Source: Juglans regia | Taxonomy: Eukaryota; Streptophyta; Magnoliopsida; Fagales; Juglandaceae | Direction of reading: 5' to 3' | Length of the DNA: 64,000 nt | NCBI RefSeq assembly: GCF_001411555.2 | Contig: NC_049909.1 | Location: forward strand, 7,075,485-7,139,484 | Shown here: positions 49,200 to 61,106 of the stretch, one piece after another | How positions within the stretch are numbered: the stretch's first letter is position 1 | Layout: each line of letters begins with the position of its first letter | Notes under the pieces: generated by a model | Told to the model about the DNA's origin: nothing | The model's input: the letters and a program-made list of their open reading frames with translations, nothing else | Databases searched by the model: none | Position numbers and translations under genes: made by a program

Positions 49200-50090
49200 T
49201 GTAAATTTTTCTAAATAAATTGTGGTAATTTTAATTCCATGACCAGATCTATTTATTTTCATTTTTAATTTTGAAATCTCCCAAAACTTTTTTCATATCA
49301 TTTTTTCATTTTCATATTAATAAAAAGGTAATTACAGTTTAAAATATTATTACATTGACATCCAAGAAAAATAAATACTTACTGTAATAACAAATCCAAA
49401 ACACTGAGAACATTCATTCTTTGTCTAAGAAAAAGAAATAAACCTAAAAATCTTGAAAAAAATAATTATGATTTGTTTCCATCATAATTTATAAAAGATC
49501 TCGACTTATATGCTTTATTTTAAAACAAAAGGAAGAATGTTCTCGATGTTTATAAATTTATTACCACAATAAATATTTTATCTTCTAAGAATAATATAAT
49601 AATATTTTTAAACTATCAAAACCCTTAAAGTTTTATGAAAAAGAAACTTATCATAAATTGTTAATTGTTATTCTTAAAAAAATAGCAAATTTTTCTAAAT
49701 AAATTGCCGTAATTTTACTTATATAGTCAGTTATATTTATTTACATTTTTAATTTGACATTTTGTAATTTTTTAATAAAAAGGTAGTTACTGTTTAAGAG
49801 ATTATTACATTCATATCCAACAAAAATAAATACTTAAACTAACTACAAATCTAAAATGCTGAAAACATTCCTCCGTTATTTAGAAAATAAAAAATAAATC
49901 AAAAAATCTTGAATAAAATAATTATGATTTTTTTTCATCGTAATTTATAAAATGTTTTTAATTTATATGCTTTAATTTTAAAAAATGGAAGAATGTCCTC
50001 GATGTTTATAAATCTGCCATTTTATTTTCTTAGAAATAATGTAATAATATTTCTAAACTATAAGACCTTTAACTTTTTATGAAAGGAAAA
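49200..50090. repeat. diverged tandem duplication (~460-485 bp units)
   Basis: Blocks near 49205, 49400, 49470 and 49545 recur in order near 49690, 49860, 49915 and 50000. Examples are TTTCTAAATAAATTG, AAAATAATTATGATTT, GGAAGAATG and CCTCGATGTTTATAAAT. AT-rich, no gene. Confidence 0.75.
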
Positions 50091-50692
50091 TGTGTTTAGG
50101 AAAATATAAACAGAATCTAAAAGTTGACAAGAACTTGAGCACCAACAACTTGTGTTGTATTAATCAAAACAAAAATTAATCTTATTACCTATGTTGTATT
50201 AATTATAACGGAAATTAATCTTATTTTCAAAGTCGTGTAAGTTCATTCATGCATATTTAATTTTTGCCACAAACAAAATAGCAAATTGTGCAACACAACC
50301 AATAATCATGCACTTTAAAGCAGAAAAAATTTTGAATGTATATTAAACTTTCAATATCATATAAATTCCAAATAAAAAATTGCATATTAATACTAAACCA
50401 AAAAAAATAAATCAAATATTTACATATCTGAAATTTTCCAAAAAAAAAAAAAAAAATTGCATAACATAAAATAAGACCTCACAAAATGATTCTTAAGAAC
50501 GAATGAACGATTACAGGGAGGACAAAAAGATGTTAATAAATAAAAAGATCAAAAAAAAAAAAAAAAGCCTTAAAACTAAACAGCCCAAAATTCTAATTCT
50601 TTCATATTTTACATAACAATACAAAATTTTGATACTTTCATGTTCACATAACAGCATCTGATAGTTAATAAATAAAAAATTAAAAGAAAACA
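50091..50692. other. AT-rich DNA, no gene seen
   Basis: Long A runs and no repeat unit that I could pair. Confidence 0.5.
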
Positions 50693-51120
50693 AAGAACAT
50701 AAATGAAGAGGATTTTCGTCAAATGATGGAATAAGAACAACTTCTTCTTTCATTTGAAGATTATCACTGCAGACAATTACATTAAAAAACTTCATCATCT
50801 CATGAAAACTCTTATCATCTAAATTCATTTTCTTTTATAACAAACAGAATAACAAATTTTATCTTTTATTCGATTGCAAAAATATATCACACAACAACTA
50901 TAACATACAAACCAAAGCATACACTACACACCATCCAACTCATCAAACTGTTAATCCCCAATAGAAAGAACATAAATAAAGAAGATTTTCATCAGATGAT
51001 GAAATAACACCTTAACAATTTCCTCTTTCATTTGAAGATCATTATTACAGACAATTATGGTAAAAAATTTCATCATTTTTTATAAAACACTCATCATCTA
51101 AATTCTTTTCTGTTGGAGCA
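50693..51120. repeat. tandem duplication (~275-bp unit)
   Basis: 50693-50835 and 50968-51110 share AACATAAATGAAGAGGATTT, CTTTCATTTGAAGAT, GCAGACAATTA and TCATCTAAATTC-type blocks in order. Confidence 0.75.
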
Positions 51121-51279
51121 ACCAAAATGACAGGTCAAGATATAAAAACTTTAAATTGCTAAATATACCTAAAAAAATACTGTAGTATAAGAGATGGAAA
51201 AACAGAACAACTACAAATGACACAACAAATAAAAAACTTTAAAAAGAATGACATAAAAAATCACAATAAAAAAAAAAAC

Positions 51280-53110
51280 CGACATCATGTAACCAATATA
51301 ATAATAACGAGCAATGAAATGCAAAAAAGATTCCCGTGTCTCAAACATGACGCTGTCATCAGAGTTACCTGCAACAAGTGAAGTGCATCAAAACACTCAC
51401 TTAAACCAGCCTTAAAAAAAACGATCTGTAGGATCAAAGCACCCACTTAAACTTATTAAAAAATAAAAAATAAAAAATTAGATTTTTGATCATGCATCAC
51501 CACATCATCACTTAAAAAAAAAAATAGCTTTAAATCTTGAAACAAAACTAAGTGGAATTTTCATTCACGGTATAGCAAACGAAAAGAATTCATATATTTC
51601 TTCCACAAACAAACAAATATTATCCATTAAATGATAAAAGATCATAGTCTTTTAAAGTAAAAACAAAAAAAATCATATTTTTCATCAAAATTCTCAAAAA
51701 AACAATAGGGCCACAAACATGGAACGGCCGGATAGAAATCCATTTGCCTCTTTTCAGAAGAACGAAGTGCATCATCGACAAAGGGAAAAGAACAAAAAAA
51801 TAAATAAAAAAATGCAAGTATTAAAGCAACATAAAAAATGTCGTCCAAAAAAAAACACCACAAAAACCAAATCTAATAAAATCTTCAAACACGGCAAATA
51901 GAATGCAAATCACAATAACACTAAATAAAAGTATTCTGTAGTTGCAAGGAACCATTCGCATCGAATGGCAGCAAAACCACACCCAAACCCCGATTGCCTT
52001 ATGCAGAAAGTTCCAAGTGAGGATTACCCTGCCATATCGATGGGGTCCCATTAAAGCAAAACTTACTGCCCCTCTAAAAAGACCAAACTCCTACATAAAC
52101 GGAAAAATACAACACTGCATTGTACCTTAAAAAATTAACTTTACACAACTCAAACTCCACAAAACAGATTTAAAAAAATTTGATCTATACCCACAACATA
52201 TACAAAAAACACATCTGAAAAAATCACAGAATAAAAAAAAAAAAAATTGTTTACAAGAAGAAAGACAACAAAAAATTACAGAATAAAAAAAAACAACACT
52301 GCAACAAAAATATAAAAACGAAAAAAAAACACATCATGTAACCAATATAATAATAATGAGCAATGAAATACAAAAAAAGTTCCCTTGCCTCAAACATGAC
52401 AATGTCATCAGAGCTGACTGCAACAAGTGAGGCATATCAAAACTTTCACTATATCTGGCCTTTGATTTTAATCCAAAGTATAACTTGATTGATTTAACCA
52501 ACTACAGATACCAAATTATTTTAATTATTTATATTCTTCAATTGGAATTACAGTAATATGATGTATTATTTTTCATTTTCACTTGGTTTGGCCTAAAAAT
52601 TCCTAACTGAACTACCAATATTTATGTTCTATTTTAAAACTATCCACGATTGAGTATATCCGCACGATAAAGGAATTGTTTTCTTGAATAATTTAAAATA
52701 TATTTGCCAACAGTTTTTTTTAAGGCAATAAAAGAAAGAAACATCCGTAAAAAGGCATTTTCCTGTTAATCGTTGTCAGCCAAGAAAATAGTAAAAAACA
52801 AAAACAAAAAAACAATATTTTCTTCAACCAAGTCCAAAGCCACTTTTTAATATCATTTCAATTTTCAAGTAAGACACAATGTGAAAAAAAGAAATCAGCT
52901 TTAAAGCTTAAAACAAAACTAAGTGGAATAATCTTTCATGGCATAGCAAAGGAAAATAATCCATATATTTCTTCCAAAACCAAACTTCCCCCAAAAATTT
53001 CAGTCCACAAAGATCACACAGCCGAAGAAAGATCCATACACTTCTTTGCGCAAAAACAAAGTGCATCATTGACTACGAGAAAAGAACAAAAAAAAAAAAA
53101 AAACGACTCC
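51280..53110. repeat. large diverged tandem duplication (~1.05-1.4 kb)
   Basis: 51285-51400 pairs with 52332-52445 (CATGTAACCAATATAATAAT, CTCAAACATGAC, TGCAACAAGTGA). 51530-51605 pairs with 52905-52980 (AAACAAAACTAAGTGGAAT, ATATATTTCTTCC). 51765-51800 pairs with 53065-53095 (GTGCATCAT, GAAAAGAACAAAA). No coding sequence is supported in either copy. Confidence 0.7.
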
Positions 53111-53599
53111 AAAATGAATCAAAGTTAAAAAGAAATTCTTTCAAAGAATTAAACCAATCAAGTGCATAAATTCAAAGAGAAACAAAAACCAACAATAGAA
53201 TTAAAATTTATAAAAGTATTTTTGTTAACAAATAAAAATATAGAATATGTCTTTTCTGGTCCATAGTTAACAATTATATTTTCTTTAGTAACTACAGAAA
53301 AATATATTTATAGTATATGTTAACATCCAACAATGGCTTTTTCTGTTGCGTTATTCCCATCCTCTGTAAATCTTCCAAAAATGAAGAAGTTAAAAAATGT
53401 ATGAAACAAAAAACTAAACACATAAACTAATAATACCCAAATCCACAACACACACAACCCAAATTTCTTCAAAGAACTAAACAATCAAGTGCATAAATTC
53501 AAAGAGGGAAAAAAAAGTATGAACTGTTGAATAAAAAAATAAATGAAGTAGAATTTAAAAAATGCATGAAAGGAAAAACTAAACCCTAAACTAAAAGAC
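53111..53599. repeat. AT-rich DNA with a short duplication (~330 bp apart)
   Basis: The block CAAGTGCATAAATTCAAAGAG occurs near 53158 and again near 53485 with similar flanks. No gene. Confidence 0.6.
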
Positions 53600-53757
53600 C
53601 AAAATACCCTCAAAGACCAAAATACTCCTAGTTAAACAGACAAAAAGGCTAAAACAGAAAGAAAAAAAAGGAGAAAACACACAAAAAAGGACAATAACAC
53701 GGAGAACGACAAAAATCATTGTTCATGACTATCCACACTTATTATATATAGTATAGA
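53600..53757 (-). mobile_element. possible Helitron-like 5' end, copy 1
   Basis: On the minus strand this begins TCTATACTATATATAATAAG, just after an A, and continues GTGTGGATAGTCATGAACA. Many plant Helitrons start TCTATACTATAT and insert between A and T. A second copy of the whole ~150 bases lies at 55905-56060. I found neither the hairpin/CTRR end nor any Rep-helicase gene. Confidence 0.4.
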
Positions 53758-54649
53758 TATAGATAAATTAATAATCACATGTTATGACGAAATAGTTGAG
53801 AAAAACAAACCTTAAAGTAAAACTTCAATGTGAATGCTATTGTTAGAAACCCTCTACAAAAAAAACAAACAAAAAGTTAATGTCACACAATGGATATATT
53901 CACAATAAAAAATAATAAAATAATGCAAACAAATTACAAAAGTTTGTAAAAGGGGATACCAACATGAAATAAAGTCTAAAACCAGTTAGTCATCATAACA
54001 TCAAATGAAAAAGACAACAATTTAATAAAACAAAAATAAACAATCAAAAATACAAAAAAGCCACAAATGGTAAAGTAAATAATCTATGTCATTGTCTGCT
54101 CAAGGCTTCATGACCCAACAATACTTACAAAAGAATTCTCATTGAAAATTAAAATTAAAAGAAACTAAGAAAATTACGATCTTGGAGGAAAATATTTGTC
54201 TAAAGATAAATCCAACGCTGCAAAAAACCACAACATGCAAGGAGAACAAATCTAAATCCATTTATTAAACTGGACTTGCAGTTTAATAAAGATTATAAAA
54301 TCAGTTATATATAAGAAATCCAAAAAATCAGCTATAAAATCAGTTCTAAAAATCAGTAATATACAAAAATCCATTTATTAAAATCAGTTATATACTATAT
54401 ATTAATTTTATAAATGCAGTCATAAAATCATAACAAAAAATCACTAAAGATTTATACAAAAATGAAAAAATCTACAAACACAATCCTCAAACTAAATAGC
54501 CCAAGAAATTTACATGTAGTGCAGAAAATTAATAACATACATGTAGTGCAGAAAAAGCAAAAAAAACCACAACATGTAAGCAAATAACATACAAAAGGAA
54601 AACAAATAACTGAACATAAATTGACTTCCACCTAACTACACAACCAAAA
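53758..54649. other. AT-rich DNA, no gene seen
   Basis: Sequence with some ATCAGTTATATA-type local repetition near 54300-54410. No coding potential recognised. Confidence 0.5.
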
Positions 54650-55560
54650 AAAATCACCGACGCACAACATGCAAATCTACAGGAAAAAAAAACCCCATCA
54701 AACATAAAAAAAATATATATATTTTTTTAAAGACATTTAAATAACAAAAACAAAGAATAGAAAATAACTCACAACATGCAAATCTATGGGGGAAAAAATC
54801 AACAAAGACAAACCCAATGCTGCAAATAACAAATATGAAGAGAGAAAACCTAAACTTAGAGAACTCACAACACGCAAATCCACATAAAAAAAAATTTAAA
54901 AAAAAAAGAAACTCCATCAAACAACCAAAAAAACTGAAGACAAACCATGAACAAAGAGAAAAAAAAATAACTCACAACATGCAAATTTATGGAAATAAAA
55001 AAAAAAAATCAACGAAGACAAACCCAATGCTACAAATAACAAACCTGAAGAGAGAAAATCCAAAATAGAGAACTCACAATATGCAAATACACAAAAAAAG
55101 ATAAAAAAAAAAAAAACCATCAAACAACCCAAAAATTATATCTTTTAAAAAAATGAAATGGGAAGCAAAAAAACCGAGTTCAAACAACATGCAAACCCAC
55201 AGGACAACTCAAGACATGCAAATCCGAAGGAAAAAAAATCAAACAACCAAAAAAACTACATCTCTTAAAAAATCTGTAAATAAAAAAATGACAAAAACAA
55301 CCATCAATCAAATGAAAAACACGAAAAAATAATCAACAACCAACATAAAAAAAAACCTAACAAACCCACAGAAAAATATATTTTTTCACAAAAAATACAA
55401 AAACCCACAACATGCAAGCCCGCAACATGCAAATCTGAAGAAAAAGTTAATTTTTTTGCAAAAAATACAAAAAACCCCGCAACATCCAAACCCACAACAT
55501 GCAAATGTGAAAAGAAAACTTTGTTTCTTCTCAAACGAACAACACCCCAACATGCAAACC
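54650..55560. repeat. A-rich array of an ACAACATGCAAA motif, including a 209-bp duplication
   Basis: ACAACATGCAAA or close variants occur about ten times. A clear 209-bp tandem duplication is seen: AGACAAACCCAATGCT near 54807 and 55016, and GAACTCACAA-ATGCAAAT near 54858 and 55067. The opposite strand gives Phe/Cys-rich frames caused only by the A-richness. Confidence 0.75.
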
Positions 55561-55904
55561 CATGTAAAATCCCCAAACGAACGGCACTCCAAAAAAAACC
55601 AACAAACCATTGTAAAATCCCCAAACCAATAGCACCGAAAATGAAAAAAAAAATCACAAAAAACAAACTAGATAGAGAAGCTAGAGAGGGAGAGCGTCGC
55701 TTTCGGAGATAAAAACCAGAGAGAGAAGCTGTGAGAAGACAACGTAGATGCAGAGAGAGAGAAAGAAGAGAGAGCGTCGCTTTCAGAAAAGAGAGAAGAG
55801 AGAGCTTTCGGGAAGGGAAAAAAGGTAGAGAGAGAGAGTTAAAACCGAAGAATAAAGATAGAGAGAGAAGGTTTTAAGTTAAAACCGAGGCATATATATG
55901 GAAG
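55561..55904. repeat. purine-rich tract with imperfect GAGAGAGAAGC repeats
   Basis: About 200 bases of AG-rich sequence (55670-55880) with GAGAGCGTCGCTTTC occurring twice (near 55690 and 55771). Confidence 0.65.
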
Positions 55905-56060
55905 GGAAGAAGCAAAAGACCAAAATACCCTAGTTAAACGGACAAAAACACAAAAACAGAAGGACGAAAAGAAGAAAACATAAAAAACGAACAACAACAC
56001 GGAGAATGACAAAAATCACTGTTCATGACTATCCACACTTATTATATATAGTATATATAT
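55905..56060 (-). mobile_element. possible Helitron-like 5' end, copy 2
   Basis: Near-repeat of 53600-53757: CAAAATACCCTAGTTAAAC, CGGAGAATGACAAAAATCA and TCATGACTATCCACACTTAT in order. The outer end has degenerated into a (TA)n run. Confidence 0.4.
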
Positions 56061-56796
56061 ATATATATACATACACACTTTATATCAATTAACATTTAAC
56101 ACCTTCCAGGACCAAAGAGTTTAAACAATGTATTGCAACTAAATTTCTTTATGGATGACACATTCCTATAAAACTCAAATGTTTGTCCATATATTTGAAT
56201 TAATTTTTATTTTATTTTATTTAACTTAACATACTACTGTTTATGTGTCATATGCCTTCTAGCACCAAGCAAATTTGAGTTTAACACCTGGCTTGTTGGA
56301 AGCAAAATGTCTGCCAGATGCTTCCAAGCAACATGTCATCATGAAGCCAACAAGATCAGAAGATATACCTACTATTTGAATTATTATCAATAGCACACTG
56401 ACCTAAACCATTGATCAATTAACATAAAATTATCCTAAAACCATAAAGAAGATTATATAATTAATGAAAACATATATAATTAGAATGGATACACAAGCCA
56501 TTGTTTCTATCTCTCTGAAGGGTGTGTATAGGGTTCTTAATCACTTTAAGAAAAGGTTAAGCAAATGATAATCAATATACACTTGCACAATTGTTAATGC
56601 CTGAATAAAATTTACTTAAGTAGTCATCAGGACCTAAAACATTTAGCAGGACTTCAGATTATTCACCTGTGCCTCCTCTACATGATGCCAACTTTTGGAA
56701 AGGTCGTCTCATGGTAACTAAAGCATATAGGAAAAGTAAAGAAGCAATTATAGGAATGGAAAAGAAAAGAAAAAAAGGGAAAAAGAAAAGAGAAAT
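56061..56796. other. intergenic DNA, no feature seen
   Basis: Moderately AT-rich and apparently unique sequence. No ORF or repeat that I can support. Confidence 0.5.
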
Positions 56797-57768
56797 GCTA
56801 CTCCCACGCTCCTCCCTCCCGCTCCTTCCTCCCGCTTGACGTGGAATGCCCACATGGCTTGATTTTTAAATAATAAAAAAATAAAATTGAATCCCATTGT
56901 CCGCAGGCCAAATCCATAGATTTTTCTTCGAATCCCATCATCTGCAAGCCAAACCCATCGATTTTTCTTCGAATCCCATCATCCGCAAGCCAAACCGCAC
57001 GTATTTGTCAGAAACTTTTTATTTTCCTAGGAAACTATTATAGGAACCGTTTGTTTGTTAACATGAAGCTGACTTAAAAAAATCAATACTTTTTTATTTT
57101 GTCTCTTAGCCTCTAAAGAGATTTCTTTTTTCTTTATTAATTGAAGTGTTTGGGATTGGGTGGGTCTTACGGTTCATACATTCTCATCAATACGTGTTGC
57201 GTCTCCGTGTTAACTTTCTTGTAAATATATAAAGTTCTTGAATTTGCTTTTTCGTCTGGCTGTTGTTGCTTCATGTTGATGTCGGATATGCATTTGCCTT
57301 TGGTAGTATGCTCATTTTGACATTTTCGTTGGTAAGTCTTTCACATTCTCTTATCTACTAAAATCCATGTTTTCTGTTTGGATGCGAGAAAACTAAGATC
57401 ATGAGCGTAACAAAAGAAAAAGAAGTGAATGTTTGTATTGTTTTCTCATAAAACCCAGGATTCTTACTTAATCTTGAAATTTAAGAGTGGAAGTTTCCTT
57501 TCTTCAAAGACATTTTATTGGATCAAGTTTTTTGTGATTTTTTTTTCTTAAATTGAGAACTTCATTTACAAGGGATACTAGAGGCTGACGTCGCTGGGAA
57601 ATTGACATGAGAAGAATGCAATTAAAAGTGACATTTTTGTTGATGCTGATTGTAGGGAAAGAAATGAGATATGAAAAGTCTCATTTATGTTTTTGTTCAT
57701 TCCTCTTTTTTTTACGTCAAGTAGGAGGGACGAGTGGGAGGGCCGAGTGGGAGGGCCGAGCAGTGACT
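56797..57768. mobile_element. possible ~970-bp terminal-inverted-repeat element
   Basis: The left arm (about 56800-56843) is pyrimidine-rich and ends CCTCCCGCTTGACGT. The right arm (57714-57765) read in reverse has the same architecture, ending CCTCCTACTTGACGT, with repeated GGCCCTCCCAC units. Arms of about 45 bp match imperfectly. No transposase is encoded between them. I could not fix the target duplication. Confidence 0.45.
56889..57000. repeat. 41-bp tandem repeat, about 2.7 copies
   Basis: Units start GAATCCCAT at 56889, 56930 and 56971 and share GCAAGCCAAACCCATCGATT-type sequence. They lie inside the left part of the putative inverted-repeat element. Confidence 0.9.
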
Positions 57769-57974
57769 ATAGAAGGACTCGAAAGAAAACCAAACCTCCG
57801 GACCACCTTCTAAGAAAGTATCTATGACTCTAAATAAACACCCAATATTTCCCCCAAAAAAGTAGGGCAGAGGTTATCCACAAGCTGGAATCCCATCTCC
57901 TTGGAAACGAAGACCATAAATTCCATCCAGAAATGACTCCACACAGCGGAAACGTAATACCTCAACCGGACAAC
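57769..57974 (-). other. 3' flank or UTR of the F-box/kelch gene
   Basis: Non-coding sequence directly after the stop codon. No clear polyadenylation signal was assigned. Confidence 0.4.
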
Positions 57975-59180
57975 TCAGCATCCCATCACAGCGCAATTAT
58001 ACACAAAACTGCAGGAGCGCTTTGTGGCTAGCAGGTCCCATTGCGGTGGGCCTTGATCGGGGACCCAAAAATTAAGCTCAATGATCTCTCCGCCCAACCT
58101 AGGCCCAATACAAATTACCTGATCTCCACAAGCCCTAAATGCTAATCCCCAACCATTCATCGAAACTGCCCGCTCAGGTAATCTCCCAATTGTAAACCAG
58201 AAGTTCCTCTCTTTGTCATATCTTCTCACCTCCTTTTGTGCATAATCTGCTGCATACAGAACATTATTTACAACAGCAAGAAGAGGAGGTGCCTCAGTCA
58301 GCCCCGCCCCATCATTCCGTCCAGGGAACATGTTAGGTATCACAGTCCATACCCTTGTCTTCATATCATAAACCTCACCGCACGTAAGCAATTCTGAGTT
58401 GCCCTCTCCAATCCCACCCATAATATAAAATTTCCCGTCCATGAAAACGGCCGAGCCCTTTTTTCTCGTTTTATTCATGCTTGGAAGAGTCTCCCAAGTT
58501 CCTGTTTCTGAATTATAAAGCTCAGCAGAATTTAGGATATTGGCATTTGGATCACAACCACCAGCTAAAATTGCAATTTCCCCAAGACTGGCAGAACCGA
58601 ACAAGCACCTGGGTGTATTCATGCTCATACCGGATGACCATGTGTTTGTCAAAATGCTATATCTACGAATAACAAGGGATGTTATTTCCTTTCCAAAAAC
58701 AAGAAGTTCGGTACCAACGGCCAACGACTCCTTGTCTGAGCACATGAAGCATTCATTTGAAGGCATTCTAGGTAAATGCATCCAACGGCGATGACTTGGA
58801 TCAAATGCTTCCCATTCAAGAAGGCCGCAAGAGAGGTAAACCCAATGCTCTACAATACCCATTTCCCTCCTTAGTCTATATAGCTCCCCACTCCGAATTA
58901 GAGACCGGAAGTTCTGATTCAGTGAGGAGATTGAGCCATAATCAGACCTAGAACAGTGAAGAAGACAATTAATCGAGATGTCCCGACCAAGTTGGTGGAT
59001 AAGAGAACTTGAATCTGACCCATTCCCTGTGGAATTTTGGTCATCTGGTTGGTCAGTTTGGAAAACGTGCTTGCTGTTTGAGAGCTCAATCACACAAAGA
59101 GCATTATAAATCCATGTGCTGTCTTGCTCACACGAGCTTGGCAAGTCCCTCTGCATGAGATAGGATGGACCCTTCAACAT
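57975..59180 (-). CDS. F-box/kelch-repeat protein, SKIP11-like
   Basis: An intact single-exon frame of 401 codons. The start chosen is ATG 59180 (MLKGPSYLMQRDLPSSCEQD), which matches the conserved SKIP11-type N-terminus; the frame opens 16 codons earlier at ATG 59228. An F-box-like helix bundle spans about residues 58-104 (SLIHQLGRDISINCLLHCSR, then SLNQNFRSLIRSGELY). WVYLSCGLLEWEAFDP is the family's linker. Kelch blades begin about residue 150 (LLVFGKE, ILAGGCDPNANILNSAELYN with TWETLPSM, FYIMGG with VWTVIPNM, VLYAADY). By family such proteins are substrate adaptors of SCF ubiquitin ligases, binding SKP1 through the F-box. The substrate cannot be read from sequence. It is the only apparently functional host gene in the window. 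Confidence 0.93.
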   Translation of the reverse strand: MLKGPSYLMQRDLPSSCEQDSTWIYNALCVIELSNSKHVFQTDQPDDQNSTGNGSDSSSLIHQLGRDISINCLLHCSRSDYGSISSLNQNFRSLIRSGELYRLRREMGIVEHWVYLSCGLLEWEAFDPSHRRWMHLPRMPSNECFMCSDKESLAVGTELLVFGKEITSLVIRRYSILTNTWSSGMSMNTPRCLFGSASLGEIAILAGGCDPNANILNSAELYNSETGTWETLPSMNKTRKKGSAVFMDGKFYIMGGIGEGNSELLTCGEVYDMKTRVWTVIPNMFPGRNDGAGLTEAPPLLAVVNNVLYAADYAQKEVRRYDKERNFWFTIGRLPERAVSMNGWGLAFRACGDQVICIGPRLGGEIIELNFWVPDQGPPQWDLLATKRSCSFVYNCAVMGC

Positions 59181-60176
59181 GTTGCCGAAAAAATCCAATT
59201 CGATCAAGAAAGCCTTCTTTCTTACCATAAAAAAAATAAAAATAAAAAAGTCAGAAAAGCAGTAAATAAAAGTGGAAATTCACAACCAAAACACACATCC
59301 ACTAGATATGTTATTTTTGAAGTAAATCAAGAAACCGTGTATACTCAACAATAAAACCAGCAAATATGCAACCAAACTAAACAACTAACACAAACACTTG
59401 TGTGATTTTAATCACTCCGACATCCAATTAAACAAGAAAAAAAGGAGCATGCACACGAATCCTTGAACCCAATCAATCTAAATTTGGCACCATAAAAACA
59501 ACATGCATAAACTGTATTTTGTTTTGGAAACACATCTACGGCATTCGAAGTGTAATAAACGTCTATCACAATCAAAACAATCAGAATATAAGGTAAACCA
59601 CAGGCTATAACATAGCCATAGAATAATCCAGCCTCTAAAATGAGAATAACCCATGTCAGATCTCAGGCAAATACAAACAGAGAAACAAAAAACAAAGAGG
59701 CAAAAAAAAAAAAAAAAGAAGAAGAAAAACAAATTGAGAACCAATCACATACCAGACTGTACTGAAAACGCTGCATACAAATTTACCAAATCTGTACGCA
59801 TGATGTTTGAACCTCCAACAGTCAAACTCAAAAAACTAAATCCATTTCGAATTTCTAATTACCGATAACCCATAATTTCCTTTCCCTTTTGTTCACCTGT
59901 GATTGCATAAATGATAAACATATACCCGAGAAAGCTTAGAACTCTAATATCAAATAAGAGAAAATACGTACAGGGAAACAGATAGAGCAAAACGCTTTAG
60001 AATTGGATAAGAAAGCTTCAGTTCTCGCTGCCTCCTCCTCCTTGCTCCTCCTCTCTCTAAATCACAAACCCAATTGCTCTCTCCCCCACTCTTTTAGCTC
60101 GGTTTATATTCGTCTGTGTTGCGAGAGAGCGCTTGGTACTGGCACTATATTCCTTTACAGTGCATAAAAATGGAAT
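59181..60176 (-). promoter_or_regulatory. probable 5' UTR, leader intron and promoter of the F-box/kelch gene
   Basis: A CT/GA-rich block at 60010-60130, read on the minus strand as a GA-rich leader, resembles a 5' UTR exon. CCCTGTACGT near 59972 could be the donor of a leader intron reaching to near the ATG. No other gene is supported in this stretch; the poly(A)/poly(T) frames near 59478-59868 are low complexity. Confidence 0.4.

Positions 60177-60203
<27 letters not shown>
60177..60203. repeat. (TA)n microsatellite
   Basis: About 13 TA units upstream of the F-box/kelch gene. Confidence 0.97.
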
Positions 60204-60207
<4 letters not shown>

Positions 60208-60934
60208 TCTTTTGAAAGAAAGGATTGAGAGGTCTGTCCCACGACCCCAAAGAAGTGAGAAGTGAGTCGCCGTTTGGGGATTTTGCGGCAGAGTTGAACG
60301 CAAACCGCCAACACGTGTTACTAAAAAAATCATATTTCTTCTTTCTTTCAAAACAATATCATACAGGAATACTCAAAATATTTTTAATTCTAAAAAATTA
60401 TAAAGGTATTTTTATGAATCACTGCATGTAGATTGCTTGTATCTGGCGAGCGAAAGCATCTTATACGCGGGCGAGCAAAGAGTAAAGGAGAAGTACTCAT
60501 CTACGGAATATAAAGGTATCACTCCACCTTGAGCATAAGTGCCAGAACCCGAAGCGAGCAAATAGTACTTGCTATGGGCCGAGCAACCCCATCCCTCATT
60601 GGGGTGAGTAAAAGGTACTTCCCAATACAGGTGAGCAACTTGAAGAATAGCAGTGTTTGCCAATACGAATGAGAACTGTTGTGAGCACACTAAAGAATAA
60701 CAATGTTCTCCAACCTGGCTGAACACTCTAAAAACACATGCATGTTGATCCAATCAAATAGGGCTCTTTTCTTAATTAAGCAAAATGGTTTCATAGTCAG
60801 CAGAAGTTTAAAAAGGGTCCAAAAATCAACTATAGAATATGACAACTGTATTACAGTGAAGACAAGAATATATAATACAACATCATTTGGCTCATTCTAA
60901 AAAAATCATTTTTCTCTTTTTCCTCTTCTATTTC
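60204..60934. other. unclassified segment
   Basis: Contains a 113-codon minus frame (60412-60753) that I do not recognise and a loosely repeated GGGCGAGCAAA / GCGAGCAAATAGTACTT motif. It could be a decayed LTR. No gene is called. Confidence 0.4.
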
Positions 60935-61106
60935 TGTGATACCCCAATAGAAGGCCCAAACCATATGACCTATAATCCAAAATGACTAGTTAATGATACA
61001 ATTGGAGCCCCATTGGAATCTTATAAAGAGCACGAATTTCTCATTCCCAAGCAATGTGGGATCCCATATACCATCTACCCTTATCCATATTATATGGGGT
61101 ATCACA
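60935..61106 (-). mobile_element. TRIM 3' LTR (172 bp)
   Basis: Starts TGTGATACCCCAATAGAAGG and ends TGGGGTATCACA; the same length as, and clearly homologous to, 28781-28952. The adjacent polypurine tract to the right sets it as the 3' LTR of a minus-strand element. Confidence 0.88.

Noticed and set aside
54654..55666. Phe/Cys-rich minus-strand ORFs that look like membrane proteins
   Set aside because: They are the complement of A-rich repeats; the repeated CxxHACCE-like peptides mirror the ACAACATGCAAA motif.
60412..60753. 113-codon minus ORF
   Set aside because: No recognisable motif, no promoter context, and loosely repeated GAGCAAA-type DNA; kept only as unclassified sequence.
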